A stretch of DNA of 64,000 bases from Paracoccus saliphilus (GTDB lineage: Bacteria > Pseudomonadota > Alphaproteobacteria > Rhodobacterales > Rhodobacteraceae): positions 1 through 64,000 of the forward strand of contig NZ_CP067141.1 in the NCBI RefSeq assembly GCF_028553805.1, written 5' to 3'. The notes beneath the pieces were generated by a model, which was not told the DNA's origin, made no database searches, and saw nothing but the letters and a program-made list of their open reading frames with translations. Position 1 is the stretch's first letter, and every line of letters begins with the position of its first letter. Below, in pieces: positions 8,028-16,680 of the stretch. Position numbers and translations under genes: made by a program.

Positions 8028-9314
8028 ATGAAAAAACGCGACTCCCTGTTTCGCCGGATCATACGCGAGAAATTCGAGGATCTGTTGTCGGACACGATCC
8101 GCAAGGGCTCCCTGGTGGTGGAGATGCCATCGGGGGATAGCTGTGCGGGTGGTGACGGTTCGGGGCGGCAGGTCCGGATCCGGATCACGAGCTGGAAAGC
8201 GCTCACGCGGATCGTGCTTTATCCGGATCTGGCGGTCGGCGAGGCCTATATGGATGGCGATCTGGTCATGCTCGATGGCGAGATGTATGACCTGCTCGAC
8301 CTGATCTTCACCAATATGACCGTCGACGAACCGTCCGGGCTGTCAAGCCTCACCCGCCGCCTGGTGCGGCTGTTTGTCAGGCTCCTCGATTACAACTCCC
8401 CCACGCGCTCACGCCGCAATGTCGCCCATCACTACGATCTCGACCGGCGGCTCTATGACCTGTTCCTCGATAGCGACCGGCAATATTCCTGCGGCTATTT
8501 CGAAACCCCGGGCGACGGGCTGGAAGAGGCGCAACTGGCCAAGAAACGGCATCTGGCCGCCAAGATGAACCTGGAACCCGGTCAGCGGGTGCTGGATATC
8601 GGCTCGGGCTGGGGCGGGCTGGCGCTGTATCTTGCGCGGATGTACGATGCGAGCGTGCTGGGCGTCACCCTGTCCGACGAGCAGCTGGCGATCTCGAACG
8701 AGCGCGCCCGCGCGGAAAAGCGCGAGGGGCAGGTGGATTTCAAGCTGCGCGACTATCGCTCGCTGACCGGACGGTTCGACCGGATCGTCTCGGTGGGCAT
8801 GTTCGAGCATGTCGGCAAGCGCAGCTATGGCGAGTTCTTCGCTAAGGTCCGGGACCTGCTGGAGGATGACGGCGTGGGGGTCCTGCACTATATCGGCCGG
8901 ACCACCGCGCCCTATGTCACCAATGGCTGGGTCCGGAAATACATCTTCCCCGGCGGCTACCTGCCGTCGCTGTCCGAGGTGATGCCCGAGATCGAGCGCA
9001 ACGGGTTGACGGTCACCGATGTCGAGGTGCTGCGGCTGCATTACGCCGACACGCTGCGGCATTGGCGCAAGCGCTTCATGGCCAATCGCATGCGGGCGGT
9101 CGAGCTTTACGACAAGCGTTTCGCGCGGATGTGGGAGTTCTACCTGGCCGGCGCGGAGACGGGTTTCCGCTACCAGGGGCTGGTTATCCATCAGATCCAG
9201 TTCGCGAAATCTGTCTCGGCGCTGCCGGTGACCCGCGATTACATGACCGAGAACGAGGAGGGTCTGCGCCAACGGGACCGGGTTTCGGAGCGCTCGCAGA
9301 CGGCGGCGGGATGA
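8028..9314 (+). CDS. Cyclopropane-fatty-acyl-phospholipid synthase family protein
   Basis: The 428-residue protein contains the S-adenosylmethionine-binding motif VLDIGSGWGGLALYLA (about residues 189-204). The preceding QYSCGYF segment and later MFEHVG and HYIGR-type segments are typical of the CFA synthase/mycolic acid methyltransferase family. It would methylenate or methylate unsaturated acyl chains of membrane phospholipids, usually in stress or stationary phase. ATG 8028 agrees with the usual length. It has no obvious Shine-Dalgarno sequence, and a dyad arm ends 3 bp before the start, so expression may be controlled at this site. It is a single gene with no clear operon partner. Confidence 0.88.
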   Translation: MKKRDSLFRRIIREKFEDLLSDTIRKGSLVVEMPSGDSCAGGDGSGRQVRIRITSWKALTRIVLYPDLAVGEAYMDGDLVMLDGEMYDLLDLIFTNMTVDEPSGLSSLTRRLVRLFVRLLDYNSPTRSRRNVAHHYDLDRRLYDLFLDSDRQYSCGYFETPGDGLEEAQLAKKRHLAAKMNLEPGQRVLDIGSGWGGLALYLARMYDASVLGVTLSDEQLAISNERARAEKREGQVDFKLRDYRSLTGRFDRIVSVGMFEHVGKRSYGEFFAKVRDLLEDDGVGVLHYIGRTTAPYVTNGWVRKYIFPGGYLPSLSEVMPEIERNGLTVTDVEVLRLHYADTLRHWRKRFMANRMRAVELYDKRFARMWEFYLAGAETGFRYQGLVIHQIQFAKSVSALPVTRDYMTENEEGLRQRDRVSERSQTAAG

Positions 9315-9421
9315 GGGAACCTGCCCATCGCGGCGATCTCTCGCAAATGTGAGCGGTGAGATGGCACATATTGCGGTTTCGGTGCGTTGCCGGGCCGGAT
9401 TTTCGATACTAGATTGATCTC

Positions 9422-9931
9422 ATGGCATTCGGACGCAGAAATTTCCTTGCCGGCGCGCTTTTATCCGGCATCGCGGCCTGCGGGCCCAGCAAATTCAAAT
9501 CCTATACCGGTCCAAGGGTCACCCGCGTCGTGGTGAACAAGGGCGCGCGGCAGATGTATCTGTTCAGCGGCAAGAGGGCGCTGAAGGTCTATCCCATCGG
9601 GTTGGGCACCTATCCGGTCGGAGACAAGGAATACGAGGGCGATGGCAAGACGCCTGAAGGTCTCTATTACATCGACCGCCGCAATCCCGAGAGCCGCTAT
9701 CACCTGTCGATCGGCATTTCCTATCCCGATGAGCAGGACATCGCGCGGGCGGCCGAACAGGGCCTCCAGGTCGGCAGCGATATCTTCATCCACGGCCAGG
9801 GGCCGGAGGGGCGGGTTCTGGCGCAGCGCGAGCGCGACTGGACCGTCGGCTGCATCGCGGTGACCGATGAACAGGCCGAGGAGATCTATGCCATGGTCGA
9901 GGACGGCACCCCGATCTACATCACCCCCTGA
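9422..9931 (+). CDS. YkuD-family L,D-transpeptidase-like lipoprotein
   Basis: The 169-residue protein starts with a twin-arginine-like signal (GRRNFLAGALLSG) ending in a lipobox (GIAAC, Cys20), so it should be exported and lipidated. The remainder is a YkuD domain with the catalytic HG...GC arrangement: IHGQG near residue 125 and DWTVGCIAV near 140-148. Enzymes of this YafK/ErfK-like class act on peptidoglycan, either cross-linking or cleaving stem peptides or anchoring lipoproteins. The gene stands alone and is followed by a hairpin at 9937-9963. Confidence 0.85.
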   Translation: MAFGRRNFLAGALLSGIAACGPSKFKSYTGPRVTRVVVNKGARQMYLFSGKRALKVYPIGLGTYPVGDKEYEGDGKTPEGLYYIDRRNPESRYHLSIGISYPDEQDIARAAEQGLQVGSDIFIHGQGPEGRVLAQRERDWTVGCIAVTDEQAEEIYAMVEDGTPIYITP

Positions 9932-9936
9932 AACAT

Positions 9937-9963
9937 TCCCGGCGAGGCGCGGAAGCGCCGGGA
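9937..9963 (+). terminator. Hairpin downstream of the YkuD gene
   Basis: TCCCGGCG (9937-9944) pairs with CGCCGGGA (9956-9963), followed by TTTGTC; an alternative inner stem GGCGC/GCGCC exists. It lies 5 bp after the stop codon. The T-run is short, so termination efficiency is uncertain. Confidence 0.55.
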
Positions 9964-10011
9964 TTTGTCATGAATATTGCGTGAAGGACGCTTTCCGGGC
10001 GGAACCCGTTC

Positions 10012-10050
10012 CGGTTCGGGCCGTTTATGCTGCAAGCAAGTTCCGAACCG
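10012..10050. repeat. Inverted repeat upstream of the OmpA-domain gene
   Basis: CGGTTCGG (10012-10019) and CCGAACCG (10043-10050) form a perfect dyad 17 bp before the start codon at 10068. It may be an operator or an mRNA leader hairpin. Confidence 0.35.
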
Positions 10051-10067
10051 TGACATGAGGGCGTCAG

Positions 10068-11798
10068 ATGAAACGCATCGCTCGCAATACAACCGCCATT
10101 GTAACCTGTCTCTCGATGCTGATGCCCCATCTGGTATGGGCGGAGGCTTCGGATGAAAAGGATTTCTCCCAAAGGCTCTCCCAGGAGTTGGAGCGAAAGC
10201 AGGAGCAGTCGGAGAAAGAGCTCAAGCGCAAGGCCGAGGAGAAGAAGAAGGCTGCGGAAGCGAAGCGTGAAGAGCGCAAGGAGCGGCAAGAGGCCAAGCG
10301 TGAGAAACGCAAGGAGGCGCAAGCCCGGAAGGCTCGCGAAGAGGACAAGAAGGCCGCGGAAGCGAAGCGTGAAGAACGCAAGGAGCGGCAGGAGGCCAAG
10401 CGCGAGAAGCGCAAGAAAGCGCAGGCCCGGAAGGCTCGCGAAGAGGACAAGAAGGCCGCGGAAGCGAAGCGCGAAGAGCGCAAGGAGCGGCAGGAGGCCA
10501 AGCGTGAGAAACGCAAGGAAGCGCAGGCCCGGAAGGCCCGCGAAGAGGACAAGAAGGCTGCCGAAAAGGCGCGTCAGCAAGAGCGGAAAGCCGCGGAAAA
10601 GCGCCGCGCTGAAAGGCGCGAGGCCGAAGAACGCCGCGCCGAGAAGCGGCGGACCCGGAGCGCGGCTGCACGGGAGGCCGCCGAGGCGGCGCGTGCGCCC
10701 GAGGCCGCCGCTCTGCACAGCCTGCTCGGTTCGGGGTCGGGCGATGTCATCCGGCAGGTGATTACCGATGGGAATTCACGCTCGTCCGACGAGGATTTCG
10801 CCACCAGCCTGCGCGATGCGATGTCGGGGGACCGGAACAAGCGGCGCGAAAACGAGTCCCGCTGGCGGAAAGAGGAGCGCAAGAGGCAGGAAGCCCGCGA
10901 CGATGACGACGACGACAACGATCTGACCAAGGCGCTGCTTCTGGGGCTTGGTGCGCTCGCGGTGGGCTCGATGCTGAACAATAACCGCCAGGTCGCGCTC
11001 AGCTCGCCCGACCGGGTGGTGACGACGCGCCCGGATGGCAGCCAGGAAATCGTCCGGGACGATGTGGCGCTGCTGCGCCAGCCCGGTTCGAATGTCGAGA
11101 CCGAGCGTTTCGATGACGGGTCCTCGCGGACGGTGGTGACACGGGCCGATGGCAGCAAGGTCGTCACCATTCGCGACGCCAACATGCAGATCCTGCGCCG
11201 CACGCTGATCTCGCCGGATGGCCGCACGAGCCGGCTGATCGACGATACGGAAGATGTCCGGCCCGTCGATATCGACAGCCTTCCGGAACCGGCCCCGGTC
11301 ACGGAACTCGGCAATTCCATGGATGAAGAGGCGCTGCGCGCGGCGCTGAACCGCGAGGCCAATATCGACCGTCGCTTCACGCTCGGCCAGATCCGCAACA
11401 TCCCCGAGGTGCGCTCGCTAGTCGCGACGGTGGATATCCCGGCGATCACCTTCGATACCGGTTCGGCGGCGATCCCGCCCGGCCAGGCAGAACATCTTTC
11501 GGCCCTGGGACGGGTGATGGAGGATCGAATCCGCGAGAACCCGCGCGAGATGTACATGGTCGAGGGATATACCGACACGGTCGGGGATTCGGCGATGAAT
11601 CTCGCGCTGTCGGACCGGCGGGCGGAATCCGTGGCGCTGGCGCTGACCGAGTATTTCGATGTGCCGCCCGAGAACCTGGTGGTTCAGGGCTATGGCGAAG
11701 AATTCCTGAAAACCGGGGAGGCGGGGGATGTCCGCGCCAATCGCCGAAGCTCGGTCCGCCGGATCACCGACCTGCTGCAGACCGCGTCTTCGGAATAG
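10068..11798 (+). CDS. OmpA-family protein with long charged repeat region
   Basis: The 576-residue protein has a signal peptide (residues 1-25, ending HLVWA). Residues about 40-210 are almost entirely K/R/E/A/Q and should form an extended helix or coiled coil. Three tandem 34-residue units (about 61-162) lie inside it. A linker (RDDDDDDNDLTKALLLGLGALAVG, about 282-305) contains a short hydrophobic stretch. The C-terminal OmpA domain (about 460-570) has the peptidoglycan-binding signature (GYTDTVGDSAMNLALSDRRA, then ANRRSSVRRI). It probably bridges the outer membrane region and peptidoglycan. Homologues in Rhodobacteraceae are annotated as OmpA family proteins; the exact role is unknown. Confidence 0.85.
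   Translation: MKRIARNTTAIVTCLSMLMPHLVWAEASDEKDFSQRLSQELERKQEQSEKELKRKAEEKKKAAEAKREERKERQEAKREKRKEAQARKAREEDKKAAEAKREERKERQEAKREKRKKAQARKAREEDKKAAEAKREERKERQEAKREKRKEAQARKAREEDKKAAEKARQQERKAAEKRRAERREAEERRAEKRRTRSAAAREAAEAARAPEAAALHSLLGSGSGDVIRQVITDGNSRSSDEDFATSLRDAMSGDRNKRRENESRWRKEERKRQEARDDDDDDNDLTKALLLGLGALAVGSMLNNNRQVALSSPDRVVTTRPDGSQEIVRDDVALLRQPGSNVETERFDDGSSRTVVTRADGSKVVTIRDANMQILRRTLISPDGRTSRLIDDTEDVRPVDIDSLPEPAPVTELGNSMDEEALRAALNREANIDRRFTLGQIRNIPEVRSLVATVDIPAITFDTGSAAIPPGQAEHLSALGRVMEDRIRENPREMYMVEGYTDTVGDSAMNLALSDRRAESVALALTEYFDVPPENLVVQGYGEEFLKTGEAGDVRANRRSSVRRITDLLQTASSE
10248..10553 (+). repeat. Three tandem 102-bp repeats inside the OmpA-domain gene
   Basis: Units start at 10248, 10350 and 10452 and are nearly identical at the DNA level. 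Each encodes 34 residues beginning KAAEAKREERKERQEAKREK. The period is a multiple of three, so copy number can change without a frameshift. Confidence 0.9.
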
Positions 11799-11846
11799 GG
11801 TAACGTTCTCTGCGCGGCGTCTTCCCGGTTGAAATACCTTCGGTGC

Positions 11847-11877
11847 GCGCCGCCCCGCCGTAACAGCGGGGCGGCGC
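11847..11877. terminator. Bidirectional terminator hairpin between convergent genes
   Basis: GCGCCGCCCCGC (11847-11858) and GCGGGGCGGCGC (11866-11877) form a perfect 12-bp stem with a 7-nt loop. It sits between the ends of the OmpA-domain gene and the leftward dctM. No strong T-tract is present. Confidence 0.65.
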
Positions 11878-11879
11878 CG

Positions 11880-13184
11880 TTACATCGAAGCCGGAAGCCA
11901 GAGGGCGATGGCCGGGAACAGGATGATCAATAGCAGCCTGATGATATCGGCTCCAAGAAACGGCATGATACCGTGGAAGATTGTACCGAGCGGGATATCC
12001 TTACGGACGCCGTGCATCACGAAGACATTGATCCCGATGGGCGGTGTAATCATGCCGATCTCGATCACCACGATCATGACGATCCCCCACCAGATCGGAT
12101 CATAGCCAAGCCCCTCGGTCACCAGCGGGAACACGAATGGCAGTGTGATGACCATCGCCGCGATCGAGTCGAAGATCGCCCCAAGAGCGATATACATCGC
12201 CGCGAGCAACAGGATGACCGCGAGTGGCGCGAGGCCCAGGGAAATGACCGCATCGACCAGGGCCGAGGGCATATGCGTCAGGGTGACGAAATTCGAGAAG
12301 ATATGCGCGCCGATGAGGATCACATAGAGCATCCCGACGCTATGCGCGGTCTCGGCCACGACGCGCTTGAGATCCGCGAGGTTCAGCTTGCCCCTCGCCC
12401 ATGCGAAGAGGAATGTCACCAGCACGCCCGCCGCCGCTGCCTCGGTGACGGTGAAGATTCCGCCATAGAGGCCGACGGTCATGATCAGGATGACCAGGAT
12501 GATCCCCCAGGTGGACAGCGCGACCCGGCCTGCCTCTGCCCAGCTCGACCGCTCGCCGGCGGGCGCGAGGGAGGGTTTCCTGCGGACCAGCAGGTAGATC
12601 GCGAGCCCGTAGATGCCGATGGTCAGAAGCCCCGGAAGGATACCGGCGATGAACAGGTCAACGACGAATTGCTCGGTCAGGAAGGCATAGATCAGCATGA
12701 TCGACGAGGGCGGGATCAGCGAGCCCAGGGTGCCGCCCGCCGCGATGCAGCCGGTGCCGAGGCTGCGCGAATAGTTGCGGCTCTCCATTTCCGGCAGGGC
12801 GATCCGCGCCATGGTGGCGGTGGTCGCGATGGATGAGCCGCAGGCGGCGCCGAATCCGCCGCAGCCCGCGATGGTCGCCATGGCCAGCCCGCCCTTGCGA
12901 TGCCCGATCAGGGCATTGGCGAGACGGTAGAGATCGCCCGCCAATCCGGATATCCCGGCAAGCGAGCCCATCAGCAGGAACATCGGGATGATGATCAGTT
13001 CCGGGCTGGCGATGGCGCCCGCGGTCTCGGTACCGAACATGGCGATCCCGGCCGAGATATTGCCGGTCAGGAAGGAAAAGCCCACGACCCCCGCCAGGGC
13101 CATCGCGATTCCGATAGGCACATGAAGGGCGATGAGAAGGAGCATGCCGAGAAAGCCGAGCATGCCGATCGTGATGGGATCCAT
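11880..13184 (-). CDS. dctM: TRAP transporter large permease DctM (system 2)
   Basis: The 434-residue protein has the many transmembrane helices and conserved loops of DctM, including GFGAACGSSIATTATM and AAGGTLGSLIPPS. It forms the transport channel with the DctQ subunit encoded 10 bp upstream in transcription (13194-13730) and accepts solute from the DctP receptor (13791-14828). The three genes form a leftward operon dctP-dctQ-dctM ending at the hairpin near 11860. The neighbouring ornithine-cyclodeaminase-family gene suggests an amino-acid-like or imine substrate, but this is a guess. Confidence 0.92.
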   Translation of the reverse strand: MDPITIGMLGFLGMLLLIALHVPIGIAMALAGVVGFSFLTGNISAGIAMFGTETAGAIASPELIIIPMFLLMGSLAGISGLAGDLYRLANALIGHRKGGLAMATIAGCGGFGAACGSSIATTATMARIALPEMESRNYSRSLGTGCIAAGGTLGSLIPPSSIMLIYAFLTEQFVVDLFIAGILPGLLTIGIYGLAIYLLVRRKPSLAPAGERSSWAEAGRVALSTWGIILVILIMTVGLYGGIFTVTEAAAAGVLVTFLFAWARGKLNLADLKRVVAETAHSVGMLYVILIGAHIFSNFVTLTHMPSALVDAVISLGLAPLAVILLLAAMYIALGAIFDSIAAMVITLPFVFPLVTEGLGYDPIWWGIVMIVVIEIGMITPPIGINVFVMHGVRKDIPLGTIFHGIMPFLGADIIRLLLIILFPAIALWLPASM

Positions 13185-13193
13185 GGTCTGTTC

Positions 13194-13730
13194 CTATATG
13201 CCTTCTTCGAGTTCGGGATGCTCGTCTTCCAGTGGCTGGCCCCTGCGCATATTCGCGAATGTCTCGGCGGTGACGAGGCACTGGATGGGCAGGCAGAGAA
13301 CCAGCAGCAGGCTGGTCAGCAGCCAGAACGGCCAGGTCGGTATGCCCAACAGCCAGGTGACCTGCTGGTTGGCAAACATTTCCCAGCTATAGACGGCCAC
13401 CCGCCAGGTCACCCCCAGGATGAAGAGCAGGACGGCAACCTGGCCCAGAAGCTCGACGGCCTGGCCGGGGCGGGGTGGCAGGGCGCGGCCGAGAAAGCGG
13501 ATGGTGATGTTCTGCCGGGCAGCGAGGGCCACCGGCAGGCAGGAGGCGACGATCGGCGGGGTGACGATCTCGATCAGGTCGCTGAACCCGTAGATCGGGC
13601 TGTTGAAAACCGTGCGCATGACGACATCGGCAATCGTCGCGACTGACAGCGCCAACAGTCCGACAAGCCCGATGGCCGCGATCAGCTCGCTGCGCGCCAG
13701 CCATCTGGTGATGAGCGATGTGGATTGCAT
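13194..13730 (-). CDS. dctQ: TRAP transporter small permease DctQ (system 2)
   Basis: The 178-residue protein has four predicted transmembrane segments and the DctQ motif RTVFNSPIYGFSDLIE (about residues 39-54). It pairs with DctM to form the membrane part of the transporter. It lies between dctP and dctM with short gaps, consistent with one transcript. Confidence 0.88.
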   Translation of the reverse strand: MQSTSLITRWLARSELIAAIGLVGLLALSVATIADVVMRTVFNSPIYGFSDLIEIVTPPIVASCLPVALAARQNITIRFLGRALPPRPGQAVELLGQVAVLLFILGVTWRVAVYSWEMFANQQVTWLLGIPTWPFWLLTSLLLVLCLPIQCLVTAETFANMRRGQPLEDEHPELEEGI

Positions 13731-13790
13731 CTTTCCGTCTTTCGATAGCTGAACCAGACAGGGGCCCCCGCTGTCCGGGGGCCATGCGCA

Positions 13791-14828
13791 TCAATTCGCG
13801 TCGCTGCGGACCTCTTCGATCGCGCTGACGGCTTCCTCGTAGAGATTGGCGCCATCCGCGTTGGGCTGGTCCCATTCCTCGCGCACCGGCGCCAGCAATT
13901 CCCGCGCCTCTTCGATCTGGGCCTCGGACCATTCATGAACGGTCTGGTTGCCGTCCTCCCTGATCTTGGCCATGCTTTCTTCCTGCTGCTTGTCCAGGCC
14001 TTCGCCCAGAACGCGGGTGAACCATTCGCCGGAATAGGTGTCGAAGGCCTCTTTCGCCTTGGGCGGAAGCTTTTCATAGGTGTCGCGGCGGATCGGGAAG
14101 ATGACCGCGACCGAACCCAGTTTCAGATCCCACAGGTGATGGGTCGCCGCATCCGAGATCCGGAAGTTGTAGAGGTTGCCGGGGGCCATCATGGTGCCGC
14201 CGATCAACCCGCGCGAGATGTTCTCGGCGATCTGCGGGGCGGGGATATTGCCGACCGGGGCGGCGCCGAGCAGATTGGCCATTTCCGTCTGGATCGGTCC
14301 GCCGACCCGCAGCCGCTGGCCGTTCAGATCCTCGAGCGAGGTGATCGGATCGGTCGAGGACAGGCCATATGGTCCGGTCATGATGATGCCGACCAGCATC
14401 AGCTCCTCGAAATCCGAGACCAGCCCCTTCTCATAGAGCTTGTAGGCGGCCAGTCCCGCCTCGACATTGGATTCGGCGAGGAAGGGAAGTTCGAAGACCG
14501 ACAATTCGGGGAACCGGCCGGGCGTGTAGGAGGTCACCACCTCGGCGATATCGACAATGCCGTTCTCGACCATGGAAAGTTGCTGGGGCGGGCTTTTTCC
14601 CAGGGTTCCGCCGGGAAAATGCTCGATCTTCAGCGTCCCTTCCGAGGCTTCCTCGACCGCCTCGATGAAGGCGGGAACGCTGATGCGGTTATTCGCGCTC
14701 ATGGGCGAGAACGCACTCGCGAATCGCAATGTCACCTGCTCTTGCGCGGCGCCCGGTTGCCCGGTTCCGGCATTCAGCAGCAGGCCGAGCCCGGCCGCCA
14801 GAGTGAGGTTTCTCAAAAGCTTAGCCAT
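13791..14828 (-). CDS. dctP: TRAP transporter solute receptor DctP (system 2)
   Basis: The 345-residue product begins with a signal peptide (MAKLLRNLTLAAGLGLLL, cleavage near GAAQEQ). A DctP-family binding domain follows, with LRFASAFSP at the mature N terminus and LRVGGPIQTEMANLLGAAPV in the hinge region where the conserved arginine binds ligand carboxylates. ATG 14828 is preceded by GGGAGAACG; an upstream in-frame ATG at 14924 would add a non-signal extension. It is divergent from the GntR gene, whose operator box GTATATAC lies in the shared interval. Confidence 0.9.
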   Translation of the reverse strand: MAKLLRNLTLAAGLGLLLNAGTGQPGAAQEQVTLRFASAFSPMSANNRISVPAFIEAVEEASEGTLKIEHFPGGTLGKSPPQQLSMVENGIVDIAEVVTSYTPGRFPELSVFELPFLAESNVEAGLAAYKLYEKGLVSDFEELMLVGIIMTGPYGLSSTDPITSLEDLNGQRLRVGGPIQTEMANLLGAAPVGNIPAPQIAENISRGLIGGTMMAPGNLYNFRISDAATHHLWDLKLGSVAVIFPIRRDTYEKLPPKAKEAFDTYSGEWFTRVLGEGLDKQQEESMAKIREDGNQTVHEWSEAQIEEARELLAPVREEWDQPNADGANLYEEAVSAIEEVRSDAN

Positions 14829-14917
14829 CGTGACGTTCTCCCTGTTCTTGTGCTGCCGAGATATGTGGGCAGTGTGAGCGTAGAAGTTTCGCGATCTTCG
14901 AGTCGCCGCGTCAGTCG

Positions 14918-14945
14918 TTGACAAGTCTATGCAGGTATATACAAT
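14918..14945 (+). promoter_or_regulatory. Promoter of the GntR gene with overlapping GTATATAC operator
   Basis: TTGACA (14918-14923), a 16-bp spacer and TACAAT (14940-14945) form a strong sigma-70-type promoter. GTATATAC (14935-14942) overlaps the -10 box and recurs at 19435. The predicted transcript starts near 14952. This rules out the ATG at 14929 as translation start from this promoter. Confidence 0.6.
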
Positions 14946-14979
14946 TAATGCAACGGTAATCTTTGGGCAGGTTTGGAAT

Positions 14980-15732
14980 TTGATTGTGGATCAGTTGAAG
15001 AAGCAGGCGCAGACCCCGATCAGTCAGCAGATCAAGGAGTTCATCCTTGAAGAGATCGAGTCCGGGACGCTGGCGGTGGGGGACAAGGTGCCGTCAGAGG
15101 CGCAACTGGCCACGAAATTCTCTGCCTCGCGCATGACCGTGAACCGTGCGGTCAAGGAATTGACGGTCGAGGGCCGGTTGAACCGGGTGCAGGGGCTGGG
15201 AACTTTCGTGGCGGAGTACAAGCCGCTGGCCCCGCTGATCGAGATCCGCAGCATCGCGCAGGATATCGCGTTGCGTGGCGGGGTGCATTCCTGTGTTCCG
15301 ATCGATATCAGCGAGGGAATGATCGGCGATGACGAGGCGGAACGGTTGGGCCTGCCGCTTCGGGCGCGGGTCTATCAGCTACAGGCGGTGCATAAATGCG
15401 ACGGCGTGCCGATCCAGCTCGAGAACAGGGTGGTGAACCCGGCTTTCTCCCCGGATTTCCTCGAGCAGGATTTCAGCAAGGCGACCGCGTCGGACTACCT
15501 TCTGAAGAACGTGAATTTCACCGAGGTCGAGCACAAGGTCGACGCGATCCGGCCGACCGCGGAAATGAGCCGGCTGCTCGAGATCGGCGAAAGCGATCCC
15601 TGCCTGCGCCTGGTGCGCCGGACATGGTCGGGGAACAGGCTGATCACCTATGTCCAGCTTGTCCATCCCGGCGAGTCCTTCCGCTTGGGCGGCCGGTTCC
15701 AGGGGCCCGGAATCGCACGGGAAATCGCGTGA
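14980..15732 (+). CDS. GntR-family regulator (HutC/FadR-like UTRA subgroup)
   Basis: The product has an N-terminal winged helix (QTPISQQIKEFILEEIESG, then PSEAQLATKFSASRMTVNRAV). A UTRA effector domain follows (ALRGGVHSCVPIDIS onward to LVHPGESFRLGGRF). I propose the TTG at 14980, with GGGCAGG 8 bp upstream; GTG 14986 is an alternative. The ATG at 14929 would place the operator and -10 box inside the gene. It probably controls the adjacent TRAP operon, itself and the ornithine-cyclodeaminase-family/TPR genes, because the same GTATATAC box is found at 19435. The effector is unknown. Confidence 0.85.
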   Translation: MIVDQLKKQAQTPISQQIKEFILEEIESGTLAVGDKVPSEAQLATKFSASRMTVNRAVKELTVEGRLNRVQGLGTFVAEYKPLAPLIEIRSIAQDIALRGGVHSCVPIDISEGMIGDDEAERLGLPLRARVYQLQAVHKCDGVPIQLENRVVNPAFSPDFLEQDFSKATASDYLLKNVNFTEVEHKVDAIRPTAEMSRLLEIGESDPCLRLVRRTWSGNRLITYVQLVHPGESFRLGGRFQGPGIAREIA

Positions 15733-16535
15733 TGATCGCCTGCACCCGCATGTATGACGTCACCCCTACCGTGGCCGGGCTGTGGCGAGAGCTGATCACC
15801 CGGATATCGGCGCAGGCCGGTCACCCGTTGGAGGTGGTGGATTATCCTGCCCCCGCGCCGCTGGATGAATTGTGGAACCGGGCGGATCTGGGGGCGGTGT
15901 TCATGTGCGGCTGGCCGTTCCGGAAAAGATCGCCGGGACCGCAGATCGTCGCCGCGCCGGTGCCGGTTGACCGCGATTGCAGCGGACCGAGCTATTGCAC
16001 CGACATGGTGGTCGATGCCGCCAGCCCCTACCACAGGCTCGAGGATACGTTCGGAGGCCGGATTGCCTGGACGGATGCGGGGTCGCAATCGGGGTTCAAC
16101 GCGCCCCGGCGGATGCTCTTGAAGTTCAGCAGGGATGGCGCGCCTCTCTATCGTGAAAGCCTCGGGCCGCTGGTCACGCCGCGGGCCTCGCTGCGTTCGG
16201 TCCTGGAGGGGAAGGCCGATATCGCCCCGCTGGACAGCTATTTCCATGCCCTGCTCAGGCGCCACGAACCGGAGACCGCGCAACGGTTGCGGATCGTCGC
16301 CAGAACCGAACCGACGCCGATCCCTCTTCTCATCGCCTCCAGGGAGATCGATCCGAAGATCGTCGAGGCGCTTGGCCGGGCATTCGAGAATGCTGCCGCC
16401 GATCCCGTCCTGCGCCCACTTCTGGAAGATCTCTGCCTGTCCGGTTTCGCCCGTATCCCCGATCCCGAACGCTATGGCATCACCGAAGAATGGGATCGCG
16501 AAGCGCTTGCGGCGGGCTATCCGGTGCCCAGCTGA
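15732..16535 (+). CDS. PhnD-like substrate-binding-domain protein without signal peptide
   Basis: The start codon overlaps the stop codon of the GntR gene (TGATG), so the two are translationally coupled. The 267-residue product resembles the PhnD/SsuA-type periplasmic binding fold: an early MYDVTP segment, then a LGAVFMCGWPF region, an AWTDAGSQSGFNAPRRML hinge and an IAPLDSYFHALL segment. No signal peptide or lipobox is visible and no ABC permease or ATPase is nearby. It may therefore act in the cytoplasm, perhaps as a ligand sensor or carrier working with the GntR protein. The fold call is moderately sure and the role is unknown. Confidence 0.7.
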   Translation: MIACTRMYDVTPTVAGLWRELITRISAQAGHPLEVVDYPAPAPLDELWNRADLGAVFMCGWPFRKRSPGPQIVAAPVPVDRDCSGPSYCTDMVVDAASPYHRLEDTFGGRIAWTDAGSQSGFNAPRRMLLKFSRDGAPLYRESLGPLVTPRASLRSVLEGKADIAPLDSYFHALLRRHEPETAQRLRIVARTEPTPIPLLIASREIDPKIVEALGRAFENAAADPVLRPLLEDLCLSGFARIPDPERYGITEEWDREALAAGYPVPS

Positions 16536-16569
16536 AAGGCCCGGCGATGCCCTTCGCCGAGCTAGCCCT

Positions 16570-16672
16570 TTCTTCTTCATACAAATATCCTCTGGGGTCG
16601 GCGGCGGGTGCGCCACTGGTTCGAGAACCAGCCGGCGACGGGGTGTGAACCCCCCCAGCCATCGCGGGACGC
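16570..16672 (-). repeat. Palindromic 3'-end repeat, copy 3 (long form)
   Basis: Minus-strand copy starting 8 bp after the stop codon of the TPR gene, with the inner inverted block (CGTCGCCGGC... region) retained. GTATGAAGAAGA replaces GCATGAAGAAGA at its end. Confidence 0.88.
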
Positions 16673-16680
16673 AGCCCGCG

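Noticed and set aside
10248-10553. Regular repeats that could suggest a CRISPR array
   Set aside because: The units are directly adjacent, 102 bp long and coding, with no unique spacers and no cas genes nearby.
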